Shown here in pieces: positions 23,375-31,585 of a stretch of DNA of 47,350 nucleotides. Position 1 is the first letter of the stretch, and each line of letters starts with the position of its first letter. Where the stretch lies: positions 1 to 47,350 of the forward strand of contig JAFXPO010000033.1 of NCBI GenBank assembly GCA_017527825.1, given 5' to 3'. This stretch comes from Oscillospiraceae bacterium. Its GTDB lineage: Bacteria > Bacillota > Clostridia > Oscillospirales > Oscillospiraceae. Made by a program: the position numbers and the translations under genes. The notes beneath the pieces were generated by a model, which did no database searches, was not told the origin of the DNA, and saw nothing but the letters and a program-made list of their open reading frames with translations.

Positions 23375-26371
23375 TTAGTTGATTCGCAGCAGCATGGACG
23401 CCATCTCGCCACGCGTCAGCGGACGGAGCGGGTCAAAGGCGTCGGTGACGAACTCGTCAAACACGCCGGACGCGGCGAGCAGGGAGACCTGCTCCGACGC
23501 CCAGTCGCTGACGGCGCCCGCGTCGCCGTAGGACAGCTCGCTCGCGACGTAGCCCTTCTCCAGCAGGCGTCCGAGCATGGTCGCCGCCTCCTGCCGCGTG
23601 ATGTTGGCTTGGGGCAGATATTTCAGCGCACCGGAAGCCTCCTTGCTGCCGTTGATGATGCCGACGGCATACATCGCGCGCGCCGCGTCCAGCGCCCACG
23701 CGCCAATCTGATCCGCGTCCGCAAAGGGCAGCGCAACCTCGCTGAAATCCTGCGCGGGCGCGAGATAGCGGTAGAGCATGGTGGCGAACTCCTGCCGCGT
23801 GATATTGGCGTCGGGGCGGTAGAGTCCCTTGTCATCGCCGATGGACAACCCGGTGCGTTTGAGGTATTCAGCGCTGGGATTACTCCAGTGTCCCTCCAGA
23901 TCGGGGAACGCGGGGGCGAGCGTCTCATCGGCGGGGAGATACACGCTCTTGCGGGCGAGATGACCCGCGGCATCTCCGGCAATCAGCGTTACATAGTGCG
24001 CCTTGCCGTCGCCATTGGGCAGCGTAGCGCTGATCGCGCCGGTGCGCTCGTCAAAGCGGTACGCCAGCGCCTTGCCATCATAGGAGAGCCGGAGGGTGGG
24101 AAGCGACGCGCCGTTGAACGCGTCAAACGCGCGACCTGTGAGGGCGTTTGCCTCTACACTCAGCGTCAGCTCCGGCGCGGAAACGTCCTGCTTGCCGTAG
24201 CTCAGCACGAGCTGATCCAGCCAGATGGAACCGCTGACCGCCTCGCCGCCTGCCATGGCAAGACCGGTGATCGTCTGAGCGCCGGTGGGCAGCGCGAAGA
24301 AAATTTGCTGCCAGCCCTGAAAGGCAAGCGAGACCGCCGAAGCAAGCCCCGCGTCCGTCATAACGGTCAGGGCGGTGTTACTGCCGTCGCCATAGACCCA
24401 CACGCTCAGGATGCTGTAATTCAGCGGGATGGTATCGCGCAAGGGCAGCAGGACGGCTTTTTGCCCGTCAAGGGTGAAGTCGAGCCGCGCGGACGCCTTG
24501 CCGTTGTGGACGCGGGCGGTGTCTGTGGAATAGGAGAGGGTGAGCAGCGGCTTTGCCGGTTCCGCGCCTGCGCTGCCCTCAACAGGCTCCACAAGATCGG
24601 TGATGGGTTCGAAGGGAACTTCAAACGCGTTGAGCAGTTTCAGCGGCACGTCGCCGACCGTGACAGGAATCGAAACGCGCTTGCTGCCGAGAGATACCGT
24701 CAGCGTCCCCGCACCGGCGACGCTGCCCGACCGGAGTGTCCAGCCGTCGGGCTGGATGGCGGCACCGTCGCCCTCGTACTTCCAAGTGAAGCAGCGATTG
24801 TCACCCGCCAGCGGGAGGTGATCGACGATGCCCTCTGCCGTCAGCGTGACCTCGCTGTCCGGCAGGATGGAGAGGGATGTGATCGCGGTGCCGTTTCGCT
24901 TGAGCACAATGCTTTGCGGCTCCATGATCTTAATTTCTACCGTGGTTGACTGACCCTTGCAGGTCGCTGTGACCTTGGCGGTTCCGGTTCGATCCGGCGC
25001 GGTGAACACGCCGTCAGCGCTGACACTGCCCTTGTCCGTGCGATAGGTGATGGCGCCGGGCGCTGCCATGGGCAGGTCATTGGTGTCGATGGCGGCGGCA
25101 GTCAGTGGGATTTCCGCGCCTGGCATCGCCTTTGTGGCAGAGGCGGCGAGATAGAGATGATCCATCTGCCCGCTGGGCGTGTTCGGCGCAACGAGCAGAA
25201 CGTGGTTGCTTACCGCGCGGACGCTCCCGTCAGAGGGGGTATTGACAACGCGGGCGGCGGTTTCGTTCGGCATGGTTGCCAGCAGTGTGGTGGAGCCGCC
25301 GCCGTCCAGCGCTACCGCGGTGACGCAGCCCAGCTCCACCAGACGCATTCCGACGGCGGTCAGCGTCGCGCCGATGCTGTAGCCCGCCTTGCGACCGTCG
25401 ATGGTGTAGAAAATGAGGGAGCCGTCCGCCCGCTGCCCGATGGCGGTGCGCGGCGCGGCGTCGGCGGGAAAACCGGATTGCACCTCGCCGTCTTTGACCA
25501 GAAGCTCCGGCGCTCCGATGAGGTTGACGCAGTCGTTCCACGCGCTGCCCGCGTTGGCGGTGACGGTTATGTCGATGCAGTCGCCGGGGTTGAGCGCCAG
25601 CAGGGGCGCGGTGGTCGCTTCGGACGCCTTATGGTTTGCGGTGAGCACATACATGCCTTCGGGGACCTCGGTGTCGATCGCGTTTGGCAGCACGTCGATG
25701 ACGCGCAGCGTCAGCATGCCGCCGATCGTCAGCGCGCCGCTCTCAGCGAGACAGAGCACGTCAACACCACTCTCGCTGGTGCCGGTGGTGTGCCGGGTGT
25801 TGAAGTTGTGGTCGTAGAGCACGACGCCGTATTGACTCTGCCGAACGTGATTGAAAGAGTAAACCCCAAAGGTATCACCCTCGTTGACGGTGGCGCGGAT
25901 TGTGAGCTGTGGGTCACCGATCAGCGCCGAGCCGTCGGCGCGGAAACCCACCGCGTAGTAGGGATCGGAGTTGGCATTGCGAAAAACTCCGCCGGACATG
26001 GTGCTGCCGAGGGGGATGCCGTGCTGTACGCCGTAGTAGTCGCCGTTGATGCCGGCAATCACGCGCATGCCCAGCGCCTCCTGCTCCGCCGCGGCGCTGA
26101 GCGCCGTGGTCAGGGTACGGGAGGTCTCGCCGTAGGTCACAAGCGGCGTGACGCGTCCGCCGGGCGTGTAAACAATGTAGTTCTCCTGACGAAAATCGGA
26201 GCGCGAATCGCTCCAGAATGTGCCGTCCGCCAATTGCACGGTTTTCGCCAGTTCGGTTTCCCGGATGGCGAGATCGTGACCCAGCGCGTCCGACGCGCGA
26301 GCGGGCAGCGTGGGAATGAGCAGCGCGACGGCAACCGCCGACGCGAGCAGCTTTTTAAAAGTGGGTCTCAC
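23375..26371 (-). CDS. Secreted phosphodiester glycosidase-like (NAGPA) protein with three SLH domains
   Basis: The 998-residue protein has a signal peptide (residues 1-26, ending PARA/SD). An NAGPA-type domain (about 90-400; PF09992 family) shows the conserved AGINGDYY, SGGVFRN, PRTAIGQRADG and ALDGGGSTT motifs; family members cleave sugar-1-phosphodiester bonds or act on cell-wall polymers. Bacterial Ig-like and carbohydrate-binding-like beta domains follow (about 400-790), then three SLH repeats (about 825-998), each with a TRQEFATML-type signature, which bind pyruvylated secondary cell wall polymer and anchor it to the surface. The start is GTG 26371 after AAGGAGG. It lies 32 bases after hemW and may share its transcript. 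A teichoic-acid-like or glycan substrate is inference. Confidence 0.88.
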   Translation of the reverse strand: MRPTFKKLLASAVAVALLIPTLPARASDALGHDLAIRETELAKTVQLADGTFWSDSRSDFRQENYIVYTPGGRVTPLVTYGETSRTLTTALSAAAEQEALGMRVIAGINGDYYGVQHGIPLGSTMSGGVFRNANSDPYYAVGFRADGSALIGDPQLTIRATVNEGDTFGVYSFNHVRQSQYGVVLYDHNFNTRHTTGTSESGVDVLCLAESGALTIGGMLTLRVIDVLPNAIDTEVPEGMYVLTANHKASEATTAPLLALNPGDCIDITVTANAGSAWNDCVNLIGAPELLVKDGEVQSGFPADAAPRTAIGQRADGSLIFYTIDGRKAGYSIGATLTAVGMRLVELGCVTAVALDGGGSTTLLATMPNETAARVVNTPSDGSVRAVSNHVLLVAPNTPSGQMDHLYLAASATKAMPGAEIPLTAAAIDTNDLPMAAPGAITYRTDKGSVSADGVFTAPDRTGTAKVTATCKGQSTTVEIKIMEPQSIVLKRNGTAITSLSILPDSEVTLTAEGIVDHLPLAGDNRCFTWKYEGDGAAIQPDGWTLRSGSVAGAGTLTVSLGSKRVSIPVTVGDVPLKLLNAFEVPFEPITDLVEPVEGSAGAEPAKPLLTLSYSTDTARVHNGKASARLDFTLDGQKAVLLPLRDTIPLNYSILSVWVYGDGSNTALTVMTDAGLASAVSLAFQGWQQIFFALPTGAQTITGLAMAGGEAVSGSIWLDQLVLSYGKQDVSAPELTLSVEANALTGRAFDAFNGASLPTLRLSYDGKALAYRFDERTGAISATLPNGDGKAHYVTLIAGDAAGHLARKSVYLPADETLAPAFPDLEGHWSNPSAEYLKRTGLSIGDDKGLYRPDANITRQEFATMLYRYLAPAQDFSEVALPFADADQIGAWALDAARAMYAVGIINGSKEASGALKYLPQANITRQEAATMLGRLLEKGYVASELSYGDAGAVSDWASEQVSLLAASGVFDEFVTDAFDPLRPLTRGEMASMLLRIN

Positions 26372-26403
26372 AGTATATCCTCCTTCGGTTTCGGATCAAT
26401 TGA

Positions 26404-27531
26404 TTATACGCTTTTGTCAAAAAAAGTAAATAGCGCCTCCTGCACCCGCAGGATGATGGCGTTGGAGACGAGAAACCCTCTCGGCGTGAGACGCCAGCGA
26501 TTTTCAACGCGTTCCGCAAGTCCGTGGGCGGCGCACGCTTCCAGCGCCGCTTCCGCGCCCGCAAGTTCCTCCGCCTGCAAGCCGCGCGTAAGCCGCAGTC
26601 CCAGCATGACACGTTCCGCCGCGCGTTCCTCCGGCGCGATGGGAGTGTCCTCACTGTATGCGGTGTCTCCCCGAAGAAACGCGTCCAGGTCCCGCGCGAC
26701 GGCAAAACGCCGTCCGCCAAAATCCGAGTGCGCGCCCGGTCCGAAGCCGAGGTATTCGCCCAGCGTCCAGTATTTCAAATTGTGTCGGGACTCGTACCCG
26801 CTGCGGGCAAAATTGGAGATTTCATACTGCGCGTACCCGCGTCCGGCGAGAAACGCAACCGTGTCGAGGTACATGTCCGCCTGCGCATCGTCGTCCGGCA
26901 ACGATGCGCTGTGCCGCCGCGCATACAGCGGCGTACCGGGTTCTGCCTTGAGTCCGTAGCAGGAGAGGTGCTCCGGCGCGAGGGCGACCGCCGCGGCGAG
27001 GTTTGCCCGCCAGCGTTCCCGCGTCTGACCGGGCAAGCCGTAGATGAGGTCAAGGCTCAGGTTGTCAAATCCTGCCCGCCGGGCAGCGTCCACCGCGGCG
27101 GCGGTGTCGGCGGCGGTGTGGATGCGCCCCACGGCGCGCAGCTCCTGATCGTCCGCCGACTGCATCCCCAGCGAGACGCGGTTGAAGCCGGCGCGGCGCA
27201 GTGTCCGCAGCGCGTCAACGTCGCGCGCGCTTTCCGGGTTTGCCTCGGTGGTGATCTCCGCGCCGGGGGAGACGGCGTAGCACGCGAACACCGTCTCCAG
27301 CAGCGCGGCAAGCCGGGACGCGCCGAAAAAGCTCGGCGTGCCGCCGCCGAAGTACACGGTGTCCACGCGGTACGCCGCAGCCTTGGACGCGGCGTCACGC
27401 AGGGAACGGTTCAGCGCGGCGGCGTAGGCGTCCATGCGATCCTCGCTCCGCGCGAGGGAGTAGAAGTCGCAGTAGGCGCACTTCGCCTTGCAAAACGGTA
27501 TGTGGATGTATAGTCCCAATGTTGATTTCAT
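26404..27531 (-). CDS. hemW: HemW-type radical SAM protein
   Basis: This 375-residue radical SAM protein of the HemN/HemW group is most similar to HemW, a heme chaperone, rather than to the HemN oxygen-independent coproporphyrinogen oxidase. The cluster motif is C-x3-C-x2-C (Cys14, Cys18, Cys21 in YIHIPFCKAKCAYCDFYS); HemN proper has a further Cys after the third, absent here. GGGTPS, TTEANPES and SLGMQSADDQELRAVGR are typical. Start 27531 gives the usual distance to YIHIPFC, but neither it nor ATG 27540 has a clear ribosome site, so the start is uncertain. The C-terminal HTH-like tail (LTPRGFLVSNAII) is present, as in full-length members. Confidence 0.9.
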   Translation of the reverse strand: MKSTLGLYIHIPFCKAKCAYCDFYSLARSEDRMDAYAAALNRSLRDAASKAAAYRVDTVYFGGGTPSFFGASRLAALLETVFACYAVSPGAEITTEANPESARDVDALRTLRRAGFNRVSLGMQSADDQELRAVGRIHTAADTAAAVDAARRAGFDNLSLDLIYGLPGQTRERWRANLAAAVALAPEHLSCYGLKAEPGTPLYARRHSASLPDDDAQADMYLDTVAFLAGRGYAQYEISNFARSGYESRHNLKYWTLGEYLGFGPGAHSDFGGRRFAVARDLDAFLRGDTAYSEDTPIAPEERAAERVMLGLRLTRGLQAEELAGAEAALEACAAHGLAERVENRWRLTPRGFLVSNAIILRVQEALFTFFDKSV

Positions 27532-27624
27532 GTCTGCCATTTTACGCGCTTTTGCCCCACGGCGCAAGGCGGATTCATAAAATGTGAGGATTTGGCAAAA
27601 CTAGCGCCGAAAGGGGGAAAAAAT

Positions 27625-28065
27625 ATGGATATGACGCCGAAAGAATATCAGGCGTATGTAAAACAAAAGGCGCCCAAATCGCCCATTGTGAAAAATACGC
27701 TGCTGGCGTTTCTCACGGGCGGCGCAATCTGCACGATCGGGCAGCTCATTTTAAATGGATACACGGGTCTCGGTCTCGACAAGACCGATGCGGGCACTGC
27801 AACCTCAGTCACACTGGTGTTTCTCTCCGCCGTGGCGACAGGGATGGGGCTTTATACCCGGCTCGCCCGCTTTGCGGGAGCGGGAACGCTGGTGCCGATC
27901 ACGGGCTTCGCCAACGCGGTGGTGTCCCCGGCAGTGGATTTCAAAAGCGAGGGGCTGATCACCGGCACGGCGGTGAAGATGTTCACCATTGCCGGACCGG
28001 TCATCGTGTTCGGCGTGGCGGCAAGCGTGGTCTACGGCGCGGCGCTGATGCTGCTGCATGGTTGA
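27625..28065 (+). CDS. spoVAC: Stage V sporulation protein AC
   Basis: This 146-residue inner-membrane protein belongs to the SpoVA channel that moves dipicolinic acid into the forespore and out at germination; SpoVAC has been reported to behave as a mechanosensitive channel. The N-terminal KEYQAYVKQKAPKSP segment and IGQLILNGYTGLGLDKTDAGTA-like first loop are family hallmarks (shown here split: IGQLIL, GLGLDKTDAGTA). About four hydrophobic segments follow. ATG 27625 has AAAGGGGG. Unlike the usual spoVAC-spoVAD-spoVAE cluster, no other spoVA gene lies beside it; the next gene is a dehydrogenase with its own promoter. A CATAAAA box at 27576 could be a forespore sigma -10, but no matching -35 is clear. 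Confidence 0.93.
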   Translation: MDMTPKEYQAYVKQKAPKSPIVKNTLLAFLTGGAICTIGQLILNGYTGLGLDKTDAGTATSVTLVFLSAVATGMGLYTRLARFAGAGTLVPITGFANAVVSPAVDFKSEGLITGTAVKMFTIAGPVIVFGVAASVVYGAALMLLHG

Positions 28066-28072
28066 AAAATGC

Positions 28073-28101
28073 TTGACAAATGCCGCCGCCGGTTTTATGC
28101 T
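28073..28101 (+). promoter_or_regulatory. Promoter of the D-2-hydroxyacid dehydrogenase
   Basis: Perfect TTGACA (28073-28078), 17-nt spacer and TATGCT (28096-28101), 32 bases before the ATG. Confidence 0.82.
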
Positions 28102-28133
28102 CCACATCAGTAAAGTGAGGGGGAAACGGTACG

Positions 28134-29120
28134 ATGAGCATTTTCTTCTATGCCCTGCGGGATTTTGACGAGCTGCCATGCGCGGAGCGGGTGAGCCGGG
28201 AGATGAACGTCCGCTTCGGCTGGTCGGGGGCGTACCCCGAACCCGCAAACTACGATCTTGCGAGGGGCTTCGAGGGCATCAGCTGCACACCCTGCGATAT
28301 GTCCGCGCCAGTGCTGGAGGCGTTTCACGATCTGGGGGTCAACTATATCCTTTGCCGCTCCATCGGATATGACCATGTGGATCGCGAGGCGGCGAAGCGC
28401 CTGGGCATGCGTGTGGGCTATGTGAGCTATCCGCCCTCCGGCGTTGCCAACTATGCCATCATGCTCATGATGATGGCGCTGCGCAAGTGGCCGGTGATCC
28501 AGAAAAAGGCGGAGGCGCAGAACTATACGCTCAACGGCAAGCTGGGACTTGACCTCTCTATGCGCACGGTGGGCGTGATCGGCACGGGCAAGATCGGCGC
28601 GACGGTGATTCGCGCGCTCCATGGCTTCGGGTGCAGGATACTCGCCTACGATCCCTATCCCAATCCCACGGTGGCAGAGCTGGCGGAGTATGTGAGCCTG
28701 GACCGGCTCTATGCCGAGGCGGAGGTCATCACCCTCCATGCCAACGTGACGGAAGAGAACTATCACCTGCTCGACGACAAGGCGTTTGCCGCCATGCGGC
28801 AGAACGTGGTCATCGTCAACACCTCGCGCGGTAAGCTCATCGATCATACCGCGCTCATCCGCGCATTGGAAAGCGGCAAGGTCTGGGGCGCGGGGCTGGA
28901 CGTGCTGGAGAACGAGAATGGTCTCTACTACTACGACCGCACCGGCGACGACATCGCCAACCCGGAGATGGCGCTGCTGCGCTCGTTCCCCGACGTCATT
29001 CTGAGCCCGCACACCGCGTTTTACACCACCGACGCGGTGGAGGACATGGTGCGCGGCTGCTTCGCAAACTACGCCGCCTTTGCCGGCGGCACGGAGCCGC
29101 CCCACGAAGTACAGCTTTGA
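28134..29120 (+). CDS. D-isomer-specific 2-hydroxyacid dehydrogenase, probable D-lactate dehydrogenase
   Basis: The 328-residue NAD-dependent enzyme probably reduces pyruvate to D-lactate. The Rossmann motif is GTGKIG (about 150-155). The catalytic triad of the family is visible: Arg in NTSRGKLID (about 231), Glu in DVLENENG (about 259) and His293 in SPHTAFYTTDA. The YYYDRTGDDIANPEM segment is typical of Firmicutes D-lactate dehydrogenases and related VanH-like proteins. The start ATG follows GAGGGGG. It is monocistronic, with a sigma-A promoter and a strong terminator. A 2-oxoacid other than pyruvate is possible. Confidence 0.88.
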   Translation: MSIFFYALRDFDELPCAERVSREMNVRFGWSGAYPEPANYDLARGFEGISCTPCDMSAPVLEAFHDLGVNYILCRSIGYDHVDREAAKRLGMRVGYVSYPPSGVANYAIMLMMMALRKWPVIQKKAEAQNYTLNGKLGLDLSMRTVGVIGTGKIGATVIRALHGFGCRILAYDPYPNPTVAELAEYVSLDRLYAEAEVITLHANVTEENYHLLDDKAFAAMRQNVVIVNTSRGKLIDHTALIRALESGKVWGAGLDVLENENGLYYYDRTGDDIANPEMALLRSFPDVILSPHTAFYTTDAVEDMVRGCFANYAAFAGGTEPPHEVQL

Positions 29121-29121
29121 G

Positions 29122-29152
29122 AAGCAACGCCGCCCGCCGGGCGGCGTTGCTT
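29122..29152 (+). terminator. Terminator of the dehydrogenase gene
   Basis: Perfect 14-bp arms AAGCAACGCCGCCC (29122-29135) and GGGCGGCGTTGCTT (29139-29152) with a 3-nt loop; only a short T-run follows. Confidence 0.85.
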
Positions 29153-29270
29153 TGCTGTTTGCCCGCCGCGGAGCCTGTCAAGTCGGCAAAGTGACGAAAT
29201 TGTGAATGCGCAGCTGTCCCGCTCCGCACGGGCGGTGATGACAAAAATCGACATTTTTTGAGCAAAAACA

Positions 29271-29330
29271 GCGTTGACATAAACGTGTGGAAAACGCTGT
29301 GGAAATTGTGGATAACCTTGATATCAACGC
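29271..29330. other. Cluster of three DnaA-box-like 9-mers flanked by a 7-bp inverted repeat
   Basis: TGTGGAAAA (29286-29294), TGTGGAAAT (29298-29306) and a consensus TGTGGATAA (29307-29315) run in the same orientation. GCGTTGA (29271-29277) and TCAACGC (29324-29330) bracket them. This stands in the 450-base gap before the topoisomerase operon. The rest of the gap, apart from the promoter at 29443-29471, shows nothing I can name. Confidence 0.6.
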
Positions 29331-29442
29331 CTTTCGGGAGGTTGCCGCGCTCGTGATTCGCGCGAAGGCGCAAAACTTTACGCAGGAAAGCCGTCGGCTT
29401 TTGCCGAAACGGCGGATTTGTGCACCTTTCCGGCGAAAACAC

Positions 29443-29471
29443 TTGCCATTGTGGAGGAATCGCGCTATAAT
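29443..29471 (+). promoter_or_regulatory. Promoter of the topoisomerase operon
   Basis: TTGCCA (29443-29448), 17-nt spacer, perfect TATAAT (29466-29471), 99 bases before the ParE-like ATG. A 261-base open frame over this region is therefore unlikely to be a gene. Confidence 0.8.
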
Positions 29472-29570
29472 CTACCAAGTATTGTATTGTGAGATTTTGT
29501 ACGCTTTTGTTCGGCGATTGCTCACTGGACAAAAAATCGGCGTTTGAACAATCAGGAAACGGAGAACCAC

Positions 29571-31574
29571 ATGGCGGAACGTAAGAAAACCGACTACGGC
29601 AACGAAAGCATATCCTCATTGCAGGGCGCGGATCGCGTTCGCAAGCGCCCGGCGGTGATTTTCGGCTCGGACGGATTGGAGGGCTGTGAGCACGCGGTAT
29701 TTGAAATCCTGTCCAACTCCATCGACGAGGCGCGGGAGGGACACGGAAAGCTCATCACTGTGACCCGTTACCTTGACCACAGCGTTGAGGTGGAGGATCA
29801 GGGGCGCGGCTGCCCGGTGGCGTACAACGAGAAGGAAAAGCGCTGGAACTGGGAGCTGGTTTACTGCGAGCTCTACGCCGGCGGCAAGTACGAGAACAAC
29901 ACCGGCGACAATTACGAGTACTCCCTCGGTCTCAACGGTCTCGGCGCCTGCGCCACGCAGTACTCCTCCCGCTACATGGACGTCACCGTCTGGCGCGACG
30001 GCAACAAGTATTCGCTGCACTTTGAGCGCGGTGAGGCAACCGGCAAGAAGGGCGAGGAACTCCAATCCCAGCCCACCGATCGCGGCCGCAAGACCGGTAC
30101 GCTGACGCGCTGGCTGCCCGATCTGGACGTGTTCACGGACATCGACATCCCCGCGGAGTACTTCACCGAGACGATGAAGCGCCAGGCGGTGGTGAACGCT
30201 GGCGTCACGTTCCGCTTCCGCAACGAGACGGCGCCGGGCAAGTTCGAGACGGAGGATTTCGTCTACGAGAACGGCATCGTGGACTATGTAGCGGAGCTGG
30301 CAGGGGAGGACGCCCTCACGCTGCCCGTGTTTTGGGAGACCGAGCGGCGCGGGCGCGACCGCGACGACAAGGATGAGTATAAGGTCAAGCTGTCCGTCGC
30401 CTGCTGCTTTTCGAACAAGGTGCAGCGCATCGAGCACTACCACAACTCCAGTTGGCTGGAGCACGGCGGCAGCCCGGAGAAGGCGACCAAGAGTGCCTTT
30501 GTCTCCGCCATCGACGCTTACCTCAAGCAGAACAACAAGTACCAGAAGAGTGAGGCGAAGATCACCTGGCAGGACATTGAGGACTGCCTCGTACTGGTTT
30601 CCAACAACTTCTCTACGCTCACGAGCTACGAAAACCAGACCAAGAAGGCGATCACGAATAAGTTCGTGCAGGAGGCGATGACGGAATTCCTGAAAAGCCG
30701 CCTTGAAATCTATTTCATCGAAAACCGCGCCGACGCGGAGAAGATTGCCGCGCAGGTGCTGGTGAATAAGCGCAGCCGTGAGGTCGCCGAACGCCAGCGC
30801 ATCGGCATGAAGAAGAAGCTCTCCGGCAGCATCGACATTGCCAACCGCGTCCAGAAGTTCGTGGATTGCCGCACGAAGGACGTTTCCCGCCGCGAAATCT
30901 ACATTGTGGAGGGCGACTCGGCGCTGGGCAGCGTCAAGCTCTCCCGCGACGCGGAGTTTCAGGGCATCATGCCCGTGCGCGGCAAGATTTTGAACTGCCT
31001 CAAGGCGGACTACCCCCGCATTTTCAAGAGCGAGATCATCACCGATCTGCTCAAGGTGCTGGGCTGCGGCGTGGAGGTGCCGGGCAAGTACGCCAAGGAG
31101 CTCAACGCCTTCGATCTGAACAATCTGCGCTGGAACAAGGTGGTCATCTGCACCGATGCGGACGTGGACGGCTATCAGATTCGCACACTGATCCTGACAA
31201 TGATTTATCGGCTCTGCCCCACGCTCATCCGCGAAGGCTATGTCTACATCGCGGAGACGCCGCTGTTTGAGATCAACTGCGGTGACAAAACGTGGTTCGC
31301 CTACACGGATAAGGAGAAAAACGATATCGTCAAGGAGTTGGAGGGCAAGAAGGTCAAGGTCGACCGCTCCAAGGGCTTGGGCGAGAACGACCCGGAGATG
31401 ATGTGGCTCACCACCATGAACCCGGAGACCCGCCGCCTGATCCGTGTGACGCCGGAGGACATGGAGCTGACCGGGCAGGTGTTCGACCTGCTGCTGGGCG
31501 ACAATCTGCAAGGTAGAAAAGACCACATTGCGGAAAACGGCTACAAGTATCTCGAAATGATTGACGTTTCGTAA
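29571..31574 (+). CDS. parE: Type IIA topoisomerase ATPase subunit (ParE/GyrB-like)
   Basis: The 667-residue subunit hydrolyses ATP to drive DNA strand passage together with the next gene product. The GHKL ATPase N-terminus has FEILSNSIDEA with Asn49 and GLNGLGACATQYSS. The Toprim domain has IVEGDSALGSV (about 445; the common form is EGDSAGGSA) and the metal-binding DADVDG (about 529), ending in the ParE/GyrB tail SKGLGENDPEMMW. The start is ATG 29571; an upstream in-frame TTG has no site. It is a divergent paralogue type that many Clostridia carry besides gyrAB near dnaA. Whether it is a true topoisomerase IV or a second gyrase is not decided by this subunit. Confidence 0.9.
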   Translation: MAERKKTDYGNESISSLQGADRVRKRPAVIFGSDGLEGCEHAVFEILSNSIDEAREGHGKLITVTRYLDHSVEVEDQGRGCPVAYNEKEKRWNWELVYCELYAGGKYENNTGDNYEYSLGLNGLGACATQYSSRYMDVTVWRDGNKYSLHFERGEATGKKGEELQSQPTDRGRKTGTLTRWLPDLDVFTDIDIPAEYFTETMKRQAVVNAGVTFRFRNETAPGKFETEDFVYENGIVDYVAELAGEDALTLPVFWETERRGRDRDDKDEYKVKLSVACCFSNKVQRIEHYHNSSWLEHGGSPEKATKSAFVSAIDAYLKQNNKYQKSEAKITWQDIEDCLVLVSNNFSTLTSYENQTKKAITNKFVQEAMTEFLKSRLEIYFIENRADAEKIAAQVLVNKRSREVAERQRIGMKKKLSGSIDIANRVQKFVDCRTKDVSRREIYIVEGDSALGSVKLSRDAEFQGIMPVRGKILNCLKADYPRIFKSEIITDLLKVLGCGVEVPGKYAKELNAFDLNNLRWNKVVICTDADVDGYQIRTLILTMIYRLCPTLIREGYVYIAETPLFEINCGDKTWFAYTDKEKNDIVKELEGKKVKVDRSKGLGENDPEMMWLTTMNPETRRLIRVTPEDMELTGQVFDLLLGDNLQGRKDHIAENGYKYLEMIDVS

Positions 31575-31585
31575 GCGAGGAAACT

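Noticed and set aside
26403..26408. Promoter of the SLH-protein gene within the end of hemW
   Set aside because: A perfect TATAAT is present on the minus strand, but TTGACA lies only six bases from it and no -35 is found at normal spacing.
29271..29330. Chromosomal origin of replication
   Set aside because: Only three boxes, no AT-rich unwinding element and none of dnaA, dnaN, recF or rpmH nearby; kept only as a DnaA-box cluster.
29287..29547. 86-codon plus-strand frame before the topoisomerase operon
   Set aside because: It contains the DnaA-box cluster and the operon promoter (TTGCCA-17-TATAAT), has no ribosome site, and its translation is unlike a protein.
29616..31526. 636-codon minus-strand frame opposite the ParE-like gene
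   Set aside because: Shadow of a clear topoisomerase gene; translation has no recognisable domain.
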